DNA from: Methanobrevibacter sp.
GTDB lineage: Archaea > Methanobacteriota > Methanobacteria > Methanobacteriales > Methanobacteriaceae
Direction: 5' to 3'
DNA: 64,000 bases
Assembly: GCA_017434555.1 (NCBI GenBank)
Contig: JAFRFB010000050.1
Span: forward strand, 1 to 64,000
Shown here: one piece after another, positions 54,380 to 62,948 of the stretch
Numbering within the stretch: the first letter of the stretch is position 1
Layout: every line of letters starts with the position of its first letter
Notes under the pieces: generated by a model
Told to the model about the DNA's origin: nothing
What the model saw: the letters and a program-made list of their open reading frames with translations, nothing else
Databases searched by the model: none
Made by a program: the position numbers and the translations under genes

Positions 54380-55249
54380 ATGAAATTATGGAATAAAGAG
54401 CAGAAAATTTTATTTTTCAATAATTCTCAAAATTTCACATCAATCAATCAGCTATTCAACAAAACCGAAGACGGCAGATATCTTGCATACTGGCCGAAAA
54501 GCTATAACGGCAAAAAGACAACATTGCAGTCCAGAAATTCACTAATCGGTAAATTCAGCGAAAAATGGGTTGCAGACTTATTTGATTATCTCCTAGATGA
54601 TGAAAATCTTTTTGTAATACAGCAGGCCCAAATTCCATCCATTGGAATCACTTCAAACTCTCCGGCTGACGTGGTAATAGCAAGAAAGAATAAGAAAATA
54701 TTAAGTCCAGATGATGTAAAAATAATATTTGAAGTTAAGATGTCACTTGTATGGAACTGGGAGTATGATGTCACTACAAATTCACTGACTGAAATCGGAG
54801 ATTACAGAACTCACAAGGGCAAACCTAGCTTTACCCGTTCAGATTCGATTCTAAAAGCAATTGGAAAATGTATTGACATAAGGGTTTCCAACTGGAAGGC
54901 TTCCAAAATACCTTTGCTTGTTATAGGAAACGCTCCTTTATCCAACGGATTTTGCAAAAAGGCAGATTATTTAAAAAATGCAGGCATTATCCAGGGGTTC
55001 TGGTCTTTAAATCCATTTCCTCTAAATCATGGAAACACCCGTAAAATCACTCCTAAAAAAGGTTTCATACGCTTTGATGATATCTGTGAATTGAAATATA
55101 ATCTCGACAGTATTTTTGATGAGAATCTCAATTTCTTTTCAGGGATGAAAAATCCTGAAGAATTGGGAAAAATCATTGAAATAGCCAACAATGAAAATAA
55201 TTATCAAAATAAGGGTTTGAAATTTTTAGAGTTAATTAATGGGTCTTAA
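54380..55249 (+). CDS. Type II restriction endonuclease (PD-(D/E)XK)
   Basis: A 289-residue protein. SPADVVI (Asp97) followed 20 residues later by IIFEVKMS (Glu118, Lys120) gives the catalytic PD...ExK pattern. The gene overlaps or touches the downstream DNA methyltransferase, which supports the call. The recognition sequence cannot be read from this. Confidence 0.78.
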   Translation: MKLWNKEQKILFFNNSQNFTSINQLFNKTEDGRYLAYWPKSYNGKKTTLQSRNSLIGKFSEKWVADLFDYLLDDENLFVIQQAQIPSIGITSNSPADVVIARKNKKILSPDDVKIIFEVKMSLVWNWEYDVTTNSLTEIGDYRTHKGKPSFTRSDSILKAIGKCIDIRVSNWKASKIPLLVIGNAPLSNGFCKKADYLKNAGIIQGFWSLNPFPLNHGNTRKITPKKGFIRFDDICELKYNLDSIFDENLNFFSGMKNPEELGKIIEIANNENNYQNKGLKFLELINGS

Positions 55250-55250
55250 T

Positions 55251-56129
55251 ATGTACAGAAAAACTAAAACTTCCTCATTTGGATCAATTGTAAGGGAAAG
55301 TCATGATTCAAGTAAATTTTACGCATCAAAATTATTCGATGATATAAAAGTCCCCAAAAAAGTGGAATATGTGGAAAATAAAATTCCGGAAAGTGATTTG
55401 GATAAACTATATGCCAAATCCAGTGAGAATATGGATGAAATTCCTGATAATTCCGTCCATCTGATGATTACATCACCTCCATATAATGTGGGAAAGGAAT
55501 ACGACAATGATTTGACATTGATGGAGTATGAAGAGCTCTTGATGAATGTCTTTGCTGAAAGCCATAAAAAACTGGTAACTGGTGGAAGGGCATGCATTAA
55601 TATAGCAAATCTTGGAAGAAAGCCATACTTGCCATTGCATATGATTGTAATTAACATAATGCTGAGATTGGGATTTTTAATGCGTGGAGAAATAATATGG
55701 GACAAATCTGCCAGTGCCGGAGGTTCATGTGCCTGGGGAAGTTGGATGTCTGCTTCAAATCCTGTTTTAAGAGATTATCATGAATACATTCTTGTTTTTT
55801 CAAAGGATACTTATTCTAAAAATAAGGCTCAGGAGAAAAAGGACAGCATATCCAAGGAAGATTTTATCCAATGGACAAAAAGTATCTGGACTTTCCCGGC
55901 AGTCAACGCTAAACGAATCGGCCATCCTGCTCCATTTCCTATTGAATTGCCACATAGGTTAATTAATCTCTATAGTTATGAGGAAGATGTAGTTTTAGAC
56001 CCATTTTGCGGTAGTGGAACTACTTGTTTGGCAGCCATTCAAAATAATCGCAGATACATTGCATATGATATTAATAAGGACTATATCGACTTATCTGAAA
56101 AGCGAATTTCTAATCATAAGTCTTTTTAA
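55251..56129 (+). CDS. Site-specific DNA methyltransferase (beta class, TSPPY)
   Basis: A 292-residue modification enzyme. The catalytic motif TSPPYNVGKEY (about 74-84) comes before the AdoMet motif DPFCGSGTTCLAAIQ (about 248-262), the beta order; SPPY favours N4-methylcytosine but N6-adenine is possible. The central SASAGGSCAWGSWMSASNP is characteristic of SPPY enzymes. The start may be ATG 55251 (just after the nuclease stop) or ATG 55239, which overlaps it. It protects DNA from the preceding nuclease. Confidence 0.88.
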   Translation: MYRKTKTSSFGSIVRESHDSSKFYASKLFDDIKVPKKVEYVENKIPESDLDKLYAKSSENMDEIPDNSVHLMITSPPYNVGKEYDNDLTLMEYEELLMNVFAESHKKLVTGGRACINIANLGRKPYLPLHMIVINIMLRLGFLMRGEIIWDKSASAGGSCAWGSWMSASNPVLRDYHEYILVFSKDTYSKNKAQEKKDSISKEDFIQWTKSIWTFPAVNAKRIGHPAPFPIELPHRLINLYSYEEDVVLDPFCGSGTTCLAAIQNNRRYIAYDINKDYIDLSEKRISNHKSF

Positions 56130-56174
56130 TAATGTTATTCAAATAATATAATAATAAGTTAATATGGGGATAAT

Positions 56175-56843
56175 ATGAATACACCAATAGTGATATTAAA
56201 TTATAAAACTTATTTAGAATCAAGTGGTATAAATGCTTTAAATCTTGCACGTGATTTAGAGAGTGCTGCTGCAGAGTCCGGAATTACAATGGTCGGTGCT
56301 CCTCAATCAGCTGACATTTATAGAATTTGTGATGAAACATCTTTACCTATTTTTGCTCAACATATTGATCCAATCACTCCTGGCGGACATACCGGTGGAA
56401 ACTTAATTGAAACACTGGTTGAAGCAGGAATTTCCGGTTCTTTAATTAATCATTCTGAAAAAAGAATGCAGCTTGCAGACATAGATGAAGTTATTCAATT
56501 ATGCAAACAACATGAAATTGAATCCTGTGTTTGTACAAATAATATTGCAACCAGTAAGGCTGTTGCAAGTTTAAATCCTGATGCAGTTGCTGTTGAACCA
56601 CCGGAACTTATTGGTACTGGTATTCCTGTATCACAGGCACAACCTGAAGTTGTAGAAGATAGTGTTAAAGGCGTAAAAGCTATCAATAAGGATGTTAAAG
56701 TTTTATGCGGTGCTGGAATCACTAATGGTGATGATATGAAAGCAGCTATGGATTTAGGTGCAGATGGTGTGTTACTTGCTTCCGGAATTATAAAAGCTGA
56801 AAGTCCAAAAGATGCTTTACTAGACCTCGTAAGTAAATTATAG
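56175..56843 (+). CDS. tpiA: Triosephosphate isomerase
   Basis: A 222-residue enzyme of the short archaeal type. NYKTYLESSG holds the active-site Lys, NHSEKRMQ the His, and VEPPELIGTG the Glu; LCGAGITNGDDMKAAMDLGADG binds phosphate. It interconverts dihydroxyacetone phosphate and glyceraldehyde 3-phosphate. It ends exactly before the pgk gene. Confidence 0.96.
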   Translation: MNTPIVILNYKTYLESSGINALNLARDLESAAAESGITMVGAPQSADIYRICDETSLPIFAQHIDPITPGGHTGGNLIETLVEAGISGSLINHSEKRMQLADIDEVIQLCKQHEIESCVCTNNIATSKAVASLNPDAVAVEPPELIGTGIPVSQAQPEVVEDSVKGVKAINKDVKVLCGAGITNGDDMKAAMDLGADGVLLASGIIKAESPKDALLDLVSKL

Positions 56844-58073
56844 ATGTGTGGGAGTATGTCTGGAAATTTTAATACTATAGATGATTTTGATATTGAAGAT
56901 AAAACTGTACTTGTTCGTATTGATGTTAACTCTCCGGTAGATCCTGGTTCTGGAATTATCTTGGATGATACAAGATTAAAACTGCACGCCCAAACAATCA
57001 AGGAATTGGCTAAAAAAGGTGCCCGTGTTGTAATTCTTGCTCACCAAAGCCGTCCGGGTAAAAAGGATTTCACTACTTTATCCCAGCATGCTGATGCTTT
57101 ATCCGATATTTTAAACTTAAGAGTTAAATATGTGGATTCTATTTTTTCAACTTCAGCTAAACAAGCTATTAAAGATTTAAAAGCTCATGAAATTCTTTTG
57201 CTTGAAAATGTAAGATTCTTTTCAGAAGAAACTCTTTCAAGGAGTCCTGAAGAACAGTCAAAAACCATTCTTGTAAGAGAATTATCTCCATTAATTGACT
57301 ATTATGTAAATGATGCATTTGCTGCAGCTCATCGTTCACAGGCATCACTGGTAGGTTTTACAGTTAACACCCCATCAGCGGCAGGCCGTGTAATGGAAGA
57401 GGAGTTAACAGTTATTCAGAATGCTTTGGATAATGTTGAACATCCTTGTGTATTCCTGCTTGGTGGAATGAAACCTGACGATTCCATTGATGTTATGGAA
57501 AATGTATTGAGCAATGGAACTGCAGATTCAATATTGACTACAGGTATTGTTGCAAATATTGTTTTATGGGCAGCAGGTGTTGATATTGGTCAAGTTAACC
57601 GTGATTTTATTGCAAGTCGTGGATATGAAGATATGGTTGCCAAATCTAAGGATTTGATTGAAAGATTTGGTGATAAAGTCAAATATCCTCTTGATATAGC
57701 TATTGACAGAGATGGTGAAAGAGTAGATATTGATTTTGAAGAAATTCCTAATGAATCCATTTTTGATATTGGTGTTAAAACCATCAATTACTATGCAAAT
57801 GAAATAAGGGATGCTAAATACATATTTGCCAATGGGCCTGCAGGAGTATTTGAAGATCCTAAATTTGCAATGGGAACTGAAGATTTAATCAATGCTATGG
57901 CAAAATCTGAAGGATTTTCATTAATTGGTGGAGGCCATATTGCAGCAGCTACCGCAGGACTTGGCTTAGAAGATCAGATGAGCCACTTAAGCAGTGGTGG
58001 TGGAGCTTGTATCAGTATGCTTGCCGGTAAAAAGCTGGCTGCGGTGGAAGCTTTGAAAAACAGTAAAAAATAA
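56844..58073 (+). CDS. pgk: Phosphoglycerate kinase
   Basis: A 409-residue enzyme. VLVRIDVNSPVD and AHQSRPGKKDFTTLSQHA bind substrate, ENVRFFSEE, DAFAAAHRSQASLVGF and IGGGHIAAATAGLG are typical. ATG 56844 follows the tpiA stop directly; ATG 56856 would remove four residues and agrees better with the usual archaeal N-terminus (MSGNFNTIDDF), but GGGAG then ends only 1 nt before it. Works with TpiA in gluconeogenesis. Confidence 0.95.
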   Translation: MCGSMSGNFNTIDDFDIEDKTVLVRIDVNSPVDPGSGIILDDTRLKLHAQTIKELAKKGARVVILAHQSRPGKKDFTTLSQHADALSDILNLRVKYVDSIFSTSAKQAIKDLKAHEILLLENVRFFSEETLSRSPEEQSKTILVRELSPLIDYYVNDAFAAAHRSQASLVGFTVNTPSAAGRVMEEELTVIQNALDNVEHPCVFLLGGMKPDDSIDVMENVLSNGTADSILTTGIVANIVLWAAGVDIGQVNRDFIASRGYEDMVAKSKDLIERFGDKVKYPLDIAIDRDGERVDIDFEEIPNESIFDIGVKTINYYANEIRDAKYIFANGPAGVFEDPKFAMGTEDLINAMAKSEGFSLIGGGHIAAATAGLGLEDQMSHLSSGGGACISMLAGKKLAAVEALKNSKK

Positions 58074-58105
58074 TCTTTTTTTACTCTTTTATTTTTATTA
58101 TTCCT

Positions 58106-58636
58106 ATGAAGAATCTGGCTAACTACATTTCAATTTCAAGAATTATATTATCACCTTTTTTGTTGTTTACAGAGCCGTTATCATTAGGATTTTTTATAAT
58201 TTTTATTTTTTGCGGCATTAGTGATGTTTTAGATGGATATGTTGCCAGAAATTATGGATTGAAAAGTGATTTTGGAGCCATTTTAGACTCTTTTGCAGAC
58301 ATTGTTTTCTGTTCCTGCTTTTTACTTTCACTCTTGTCTATTTTAAATCTTAGTTATTTAATGATTCTGTGGTTAATCTGCATATTTTTGATAAAATTAA
58401 TTTCTTTAGCCGTAGGATTTAAAAAATTTAATCAATTTCCTTTTATCCATACCTATTTGAATAAAATAACAGGCGCATTTTTAATTTTACTTCCATTTAT
58501 ATTGCTTTTATCAAATTCAAACTTAATTTTGGTAATTCTGTTTATGATGGCTACTTTTGCGGCTTTAGAAGAAATGCTTATTATAATTACCAATAAAAAT
58601 TTAAATTTGGATTGTAAAAGTATTTTTGAAAAATAG
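58106..58636 (+). CDS. CDP-alcohol phosphatidyltransferase family protein
   Basis: A 176-residue membrane protein with five to six helices. The signature SDVLDGYVARNYGLKSDFG (followed by ILDSFAD) carries the paired aspartates of the D-G-x2-A-R-x8-G-x3-D-x3-D motif. It makes an ether or phospholipid headgroup from CDP-activated lipid; which one is not clear (archaetidylglycerol or -inositol types are possible). It lies 32 nt after pgk and may share its transcript. Confidence 0.85.
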   Translation: MKNLANYISISRIILSPFLLFTEPLSLGFFIIFIFCGISDVLDGYVARNYGLKSDFGAILDSFADIVFCSCFLLSLLSILNLSYLMILWLICIFLIKLISLAVGFKKFNQFPFIHTYLNKITGAFLILLPFILLLSNSNLILVILFMMATFAALEEMLIIITNKNLNLDCKSIFEK

Positions 58637-58641
58637 AAAAA

Positions 58642-59262
58642 TTAGCTATTAAAAATATTTAATAGCTTTTCAGATGCTTTTTTAGGATCGTCTGCACTCA
58701 TTATTGCACTTACTACAGAAAGTCCGGCTATTCCCGTATCTTTTAATTCGGCAGCGTTTTTTATATTTATTCCTCCAATTGCAACGACAGGAATGTCTAT
58801 TGAATCAACTATGTTGGCTAGTTCTTTTTTGCTAACGCTTTCTGCATCATCTTTTGTTGCTGTTGGAAAAACTGCTCCTGTTCCGATATAGTCAGCACCA
58901 TTACTTTCTGCTTTTTTAGCCTCTTCGACTGTTGCTGCTGAAACGCCTAAAATTTTATCTTCACCAATTAATTTACGCGTAACATCACAGGGCATGTCAC
59001 TTTGACCTACATGAACGCCGTCTGAATCAATAGCCATGGCTATATCAACACGGTCATTAATTATTAGAGGAACATTGTATTTTGAAGTTATTTCCTTGAC
59101 TTTAAGTGCTAAATTATAGAATTCCAATGTATCTGCAGTTTTTTCTCTGATTTGAACTACACTGACTCCACCGAGAATGGCTTCTTCAATAGTTTTTAGA
59201 AATTTTTCCTGGTTTTCACTATTGTCAGTAACCAAATAAAGTGATAAATCTATATCATTCAT
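58642..59262 (-). CDS. thiE: Thiamine-phosphate synthase
   Basis: A 206-residue TIM-barrel enzyme joining hydroxymethylpyrimidine diphosphate and thiazole phosphate. VVQIREKTADTLEFYN, IINDRVDIAMAIDSDGVHVGQSD and DYIGTGAVFPTATKDDAE are diagnostic. Its ATG overlaps the thiM stop (ATGA). Both belong to one thiamine operon. Confidence 0.95.
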   Translation of the reverse strand: MNDIDLSLYLVTDNSENQEKFLKTIEEAILGGVSVVQIREKTADTLEFYNLALKVKEITSKYNVPLIINDRVDIAMAIDSDGVHVGQSDMPCDVTRKLIGEDKILGVSAATVEEAKKAESNGADYIGTGAVFPTATKDDAESVSKKELANIVDSIDIPVVAIGGINIKNAAELKDTGIAGLSVVSAIMSADDPKKASEKLLNIFNS

Positions 59263-60125
59263 AATATCTCAATTTTAGACTCTTTAACTAGTTTTTCTGC
59301 ATCAGTTTTGTATAATTCATCGATTAAGAATGTTCTAAATGATGCGGTTCCAAGGTCATTTTCATCTACTTTGGCTCTTGCTTTTTCGCCTGCTTTATTC
59401 ATCATGAGAATTGCAAGTAAAGCTCCTTCAAAAGGACTTGTAGCTCCTACACAACTTCCAACAATTGAAGATAACATACATCCACTGCCGGTAATTAATG
59501 GCATCATTTCATCTCCGCCATGAATGGCTATTGTTGTTTTACCGTCACTTAAAATGTCAATAGGGCCACTGGCAAGTATTACTGTATTTAATTTTTCAGC
59601 GGTTTGTGCAATGATTTCGCCGTTTGCTTTTAGGTTTTGGGTTGTGATTACATCATCATCACAAACGTCAACGCCTTTTGCGGTATTGTTTTCATCAATA
59701 ACATTGAATAATTTTGCTATGGTTTTTATTTCGGTGATATTTCCACGTATTACTGCAATATCGTTATTTTCAATTAAATCTATTGTGGTATTGTTCCTGA
59801 TTCCACTTACACCGACACCTACTGGATCTAATGTAATTGGGGTTTTTGTTTTTGTTGCATGTGCTGAGCTGACTTTCATAGCTTTTATCTGAGATTGGTG
59901 TAATGTTCCAATGTTTATTACCAATGCACTTGCAATATTAATGATTTCTTCCATTTCTTCAGCTTCATTGGACATTATTGGAGATGCGCCAATTGCTAGA
60001 ACTGCATTTGCACAGTCATTTACTGTAACGATGTTTGTAATGCAGTGAGTCAATGGACTTTTTTCTTTTACATTTTTCATTAATTCAGGGATTTTTCCCA
60101 GTAATTCGTTTTCATTATTTATCAT
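59259..60125 (-). CDS. thiM: Hydroxyethylthiazole kinase
   Basis: A 288-residue kinase that salvages the thiazole part of thiamine. KSPLTHCITNIVTVNDCANA, ITLDPVGVGVSGIRN and MMPLITGSGCMLSSIVGS match the family. It is slightly longer at the N-terminus than many. The 120 nt before it shows no TPP-riboswitch-like sequence. Confidence 0.94.
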   Translation of the reverse strand: MINNENELLGKIPELMKNVKEKSPLTHCITNIVTVNDCANAVLAIGASPIMSNEAEEMEEIINIASALVINIGTLHQSQIKAMKVSSAHATKTKTPITLDPVGVGVSGIRNNTTIDLIENNDIAVIRGNITEIKTIAKLFNVIDENNTAKGVDVCDDDVITTQNLKANGEIIAQTAEKLNTVILASGPIDILSDGKTTIAIHGGDEMMPLITGSGCMLSSIVGSCVGATSPFEGALLAILMMNKAGEKARAKVDENDLGTASFRTFLIDELYKTDAEKLVKESKIEIL

Positions 60126-60244
60126 GATTATTAATTATAATTTTAATTTTATTTAAAAATAGTGTTTTTTAATTTGGGTTTTACGAAAAGTATTTAAGTG
60201 ATATTTTATAAATTATATTATGTTGTATTAATAATATATTCGTT

Positions 60245-60318
60245 GCCTCGGTGGCTCAGCCTGGTAGAGCGCCAGACTTGTAATCTGGTGGTCGCGGGTT
60301 CAATTCCCGCCCGGGGCT
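60245..60318 (+). tRNA. tRNA-Thr (anticodon TGT)
   Basis: The acceptor arms GCCTCGG/CCGGGGC pair (one T-G). The anticodon loop is CTTGTAA between CCAGA and TCTGG. The D and T arms are regular (GGTTCAATTCC). CCA is not encoded. First of five tRNAs in 600 nt. Confidence 0.95.
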
Positions 60319-60396
60319 TTAATATGTTGTTTTTCATATTAAGTTAGTTAACTTTATATACAAAGAAATTTATATCATAATATGTTGTATGTTGTT

Positions 60397-60471
<75 letters not shown>

Positions 60472-60478
60472 TTTTAGT

Positions 60479-60552
<74 letters not shown>

Positions 60553-60676
60553 TTTCAATTATTTTATTGAAGTCAGATAATTTTTTTTAAAAATCCTATC
60601 TTTTTTCAAAACATTTATATATGATGAGTGTCATATTAAATTAATAGTGTATAATTGAATACATCATTTAAGTGTT

Positions 60677-60750
<74 letters not shown>

Positions 60751-60771
60751 CTTAAATTATCATATGTTCAT

Positions 60772-60855
<84 letters not shown>

Positions 60856-60886
60856 ATATTTAACTTTTCTAGCTGGAGGAAGAAAT

Positions 60887-61135
60887 TTGAAGATAGATAT
60901 TCAACAACATGATTTAGTACCAAAGCATGAAGTTATTTCAGAGTCTGAAAAAGAATTATTACAACAGAATTCTGATTTTGATATTAATAACCTTCCGAAA
61001 ATAAAAATTAATGATCCTGTAGTAAAAGAATTAGCTAAAGATAGCAATATTTCTGCAGGCGATGTATTAAAAATTACTCGTAATAGTAAAACAGCTGGTG
61101 AATTTATTTCTTATAGGATTGTTATTGAAGGTTAA
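60887..61135 (+). CDS. rpoH: DNA-directed RNA polymerase subunit H
   Basis: An 82-residue subunit, the archaeal counterpart of the C-terminal part of eukaryotic RPB5. It starts MKIDIQQHDLVPKHEVIS and ends with SAGDVLKITRNSKTAGEFISYRIVIEG. The start is TTG at 60887 with GGAGGA at 60875-60880. It opens the RNA polymerase gene group; rpoB'' follows after 220 nt. Confidence 0.95.
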   Translation: MKIDIQQHDLVPKHEVISESEKELLQQNSDFDINNLPKIKINDPVVKELAKDSNISAGDVLKITRNSKTAGEFISYRIVIEG

Positions 61136-61355
61136 TATAATTTTAGAGTAAGTTTATATTGTTTAATTTCTGTATTTTTATGTTTTTTTAGAAATTCATT
61201 ATAAATTAGTTTGAGATGAATTATCTTTTAATTAGATAGTTGGGAGTAAATTAAGAATAATGATTTAAAAATAATAAATAAGTTAAATTTTTGTTTATAT
61301 TTATTTTTTTATTGTTTAATTTATTATTATGTTTATATAATGCTGGAGGAAGTCA

Positions 61356-62939
61356 ATGACAGATAATAACTGGAAGTTAGTTGATGCATTTTTTGATAAA
61401 TATGATTTAGTGGATCACCATATTAAATCATACAATGATTTTGTGAATAACAGAATTCAGAAAATTATTGACATTAGTGAACCTATTGTTATTGAAAACG
61501 ATGAGACTGATGAAGAAACTGGTGAAATCAAAAAGGTTAAATACACTGTAAAAACTGGTGAAGTTAAAATCAAAAAACCATTTACTCGTGAAGCAGATGG
61601 TTCCAATAGTGATATTTACCCTACTGATGCCAGACTTAGAAATCTAAACTATTCTGCACACATGTACCTTGACATGGCATTGAATAAGGATGATGAAGAA
61701 AATCCTTTAGAAGAGGTTTACATTGGGGAATTGCCTGTAATGTTAAAATCCGATTACTGCTATCTCAACGGTCTTAGTGCTGAAGAGTTATTAGAACATA
61801 ATGAAGACCCTCAGGATTTAGGTGGATACTTCATTGTTAACGGTTCCGAAAGAGCTGTTGTAACCATGGAAGAGATTGCACCTAACAAGGTTATTCTTGA
61901 ACGTGTAAAAGAAGTTGAAGACAGACATGCTAAAGCTGTTGTAACTTCAATTAGAAGTGGTTTTAGAGCTAGAATTACTTTAGAATATAAAAAACCACGT
62001 AAAAATAAAGCATTTTTAAGAGTATCTTTCCCTTATGTTCCTGGTGAAATTCCACTCGTTATTTTACTCAGAGCTTTAGGTTTATCTACTGATCAACAAA
62101 TTATTACTAAAATTTCTGAATCAAATAACAATTTCCAAATGATTATTGCAGACGATATTAAAGTATCTGAAGAAGCTCTCAAAATAGACCCTGATGAAAT
62201 GGAAGGATTAACTATTGAAGAGAGAAATGAATACTTAACTACTGCTGCTATTAAATACATTGGAAATCGTGTTGCTTTTAAAATGTCTGAAGATTACCGT
62301 ATTCAACGTGCTGAAGAAGTAATCGACCGTTACTTATTGCCTCACTTAGGTGATAGTGAAGAAAGACGTGCTGATAAAGCTACTTATTTGGCTGAAATGA
62401 CTGAAATGTTACTTGAAGTAATTCATGAACAAAGAGAACCTCACGATAAGGACCATTATACTAATAAAAGACTCAGAGTTTCTGGAGATTTAATGGAAGA
62501 TTTATTCAGAGTTGCTTTCACTAATTTAACCAGAGATATGAGTTATCAACTTGAAAGAAGTATTTCCAGAGGTAAAGAACTTTCCATCAAACAGGCTGTC
62601 CGTAGTGATGTTTTAACTGAAAATATCAAGCATGCAATCGCTACCGGAAATTGGGTTGGTGGAAGAGCTGGTGTAAGTCAGCTTTTAGACAGAACCAGTT
62701 ACATGGGTACACTTTCACATTTAAGACGTGTTGTATCCCCATTAACAAGAAGTCAACCTCACTTTGAAGCAAGAGATTTGCACCCAACTCAGTTTGGTAA
62801 AATTTGTCCTAACGAAACTCCAGAGGGACCAAATTGTGGTTTGGTAAAGAATTTAGCTTTAATGTGTAATATTTCAGAAGGTTCTGATGAACAGGAAATC
62901 AAAGATATAATCGAAACTATGGATGTTGAATTGATTTAA
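61356..62939 (+). CDS. rpoB2: DNA-directed RNA polymerase subunit B''
   Basis: A 527-residue protein, the N-terminal half of the split B subunit. It has DLGGYFIVNGSERAVVTMEEIAPNKV, the lobe and protrusion regions, and ends after the fork region (LRRVVSPLTRSQPHFEARDLHPTQFGKICPNETPEGPNCGLV, shown here in part). The split lies at the usual place in methanogens. GGAGGA precedes the start; the B' gene begins 9 nt after the stop. Confidence 0.96.
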   Translation: MTDNNWKLVDAFFDKYDLVDHHIKSYNDFVNNRIQKIIDISEPIVIENDETDEETGEIKKVKYTVKTGEVKIKKPFTREADGSNSDIYPTDARLRNLNYSAHMYLDMALNKDDEENPLEEVYIGELPVMLKSDYCYLNGLSAEELLEHNEDPQDLGGYFIVNGSERAVVTMEEIAPNKVILERVKEVEDRHAKAVVTSIRSGFRARITLEYKKPRKNKAFLRVSFPYVPGEIPLVILLRALGLSTDQQIITKISESNNNFQMIIADDIKVSEEALKIDPDEMEGLTIEERNEYLTTAAIKYIGNRVAFKMSEDYRIQRAEEVIDRYLLPHLGDSEERRADKATYLAEMTEMLLEVIHEQREPHDKDHYTNKRLRVSGDLMEDLFRVAFTNLTRDMSYQLERSISRGKELSIKQAVRSDVLTENIKHAIATGNWVGGRAGVSQLLDRTSYMGTLSHLRRVVSPLTRSQPHFEARDLHPTQFGKICPNETPEGPNCGLVKNLALMCNISEGSDEQEIKDIIETMDVELI

Positions 62940-62948
62940 GGAGGTGAA

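Noticed and set aside
60126-60244. TPP riboswitch ahead of thiM
   Set aside because: No conserved THI-box words are present in this spacer; it looks like plain AT-rich promoter DNA.
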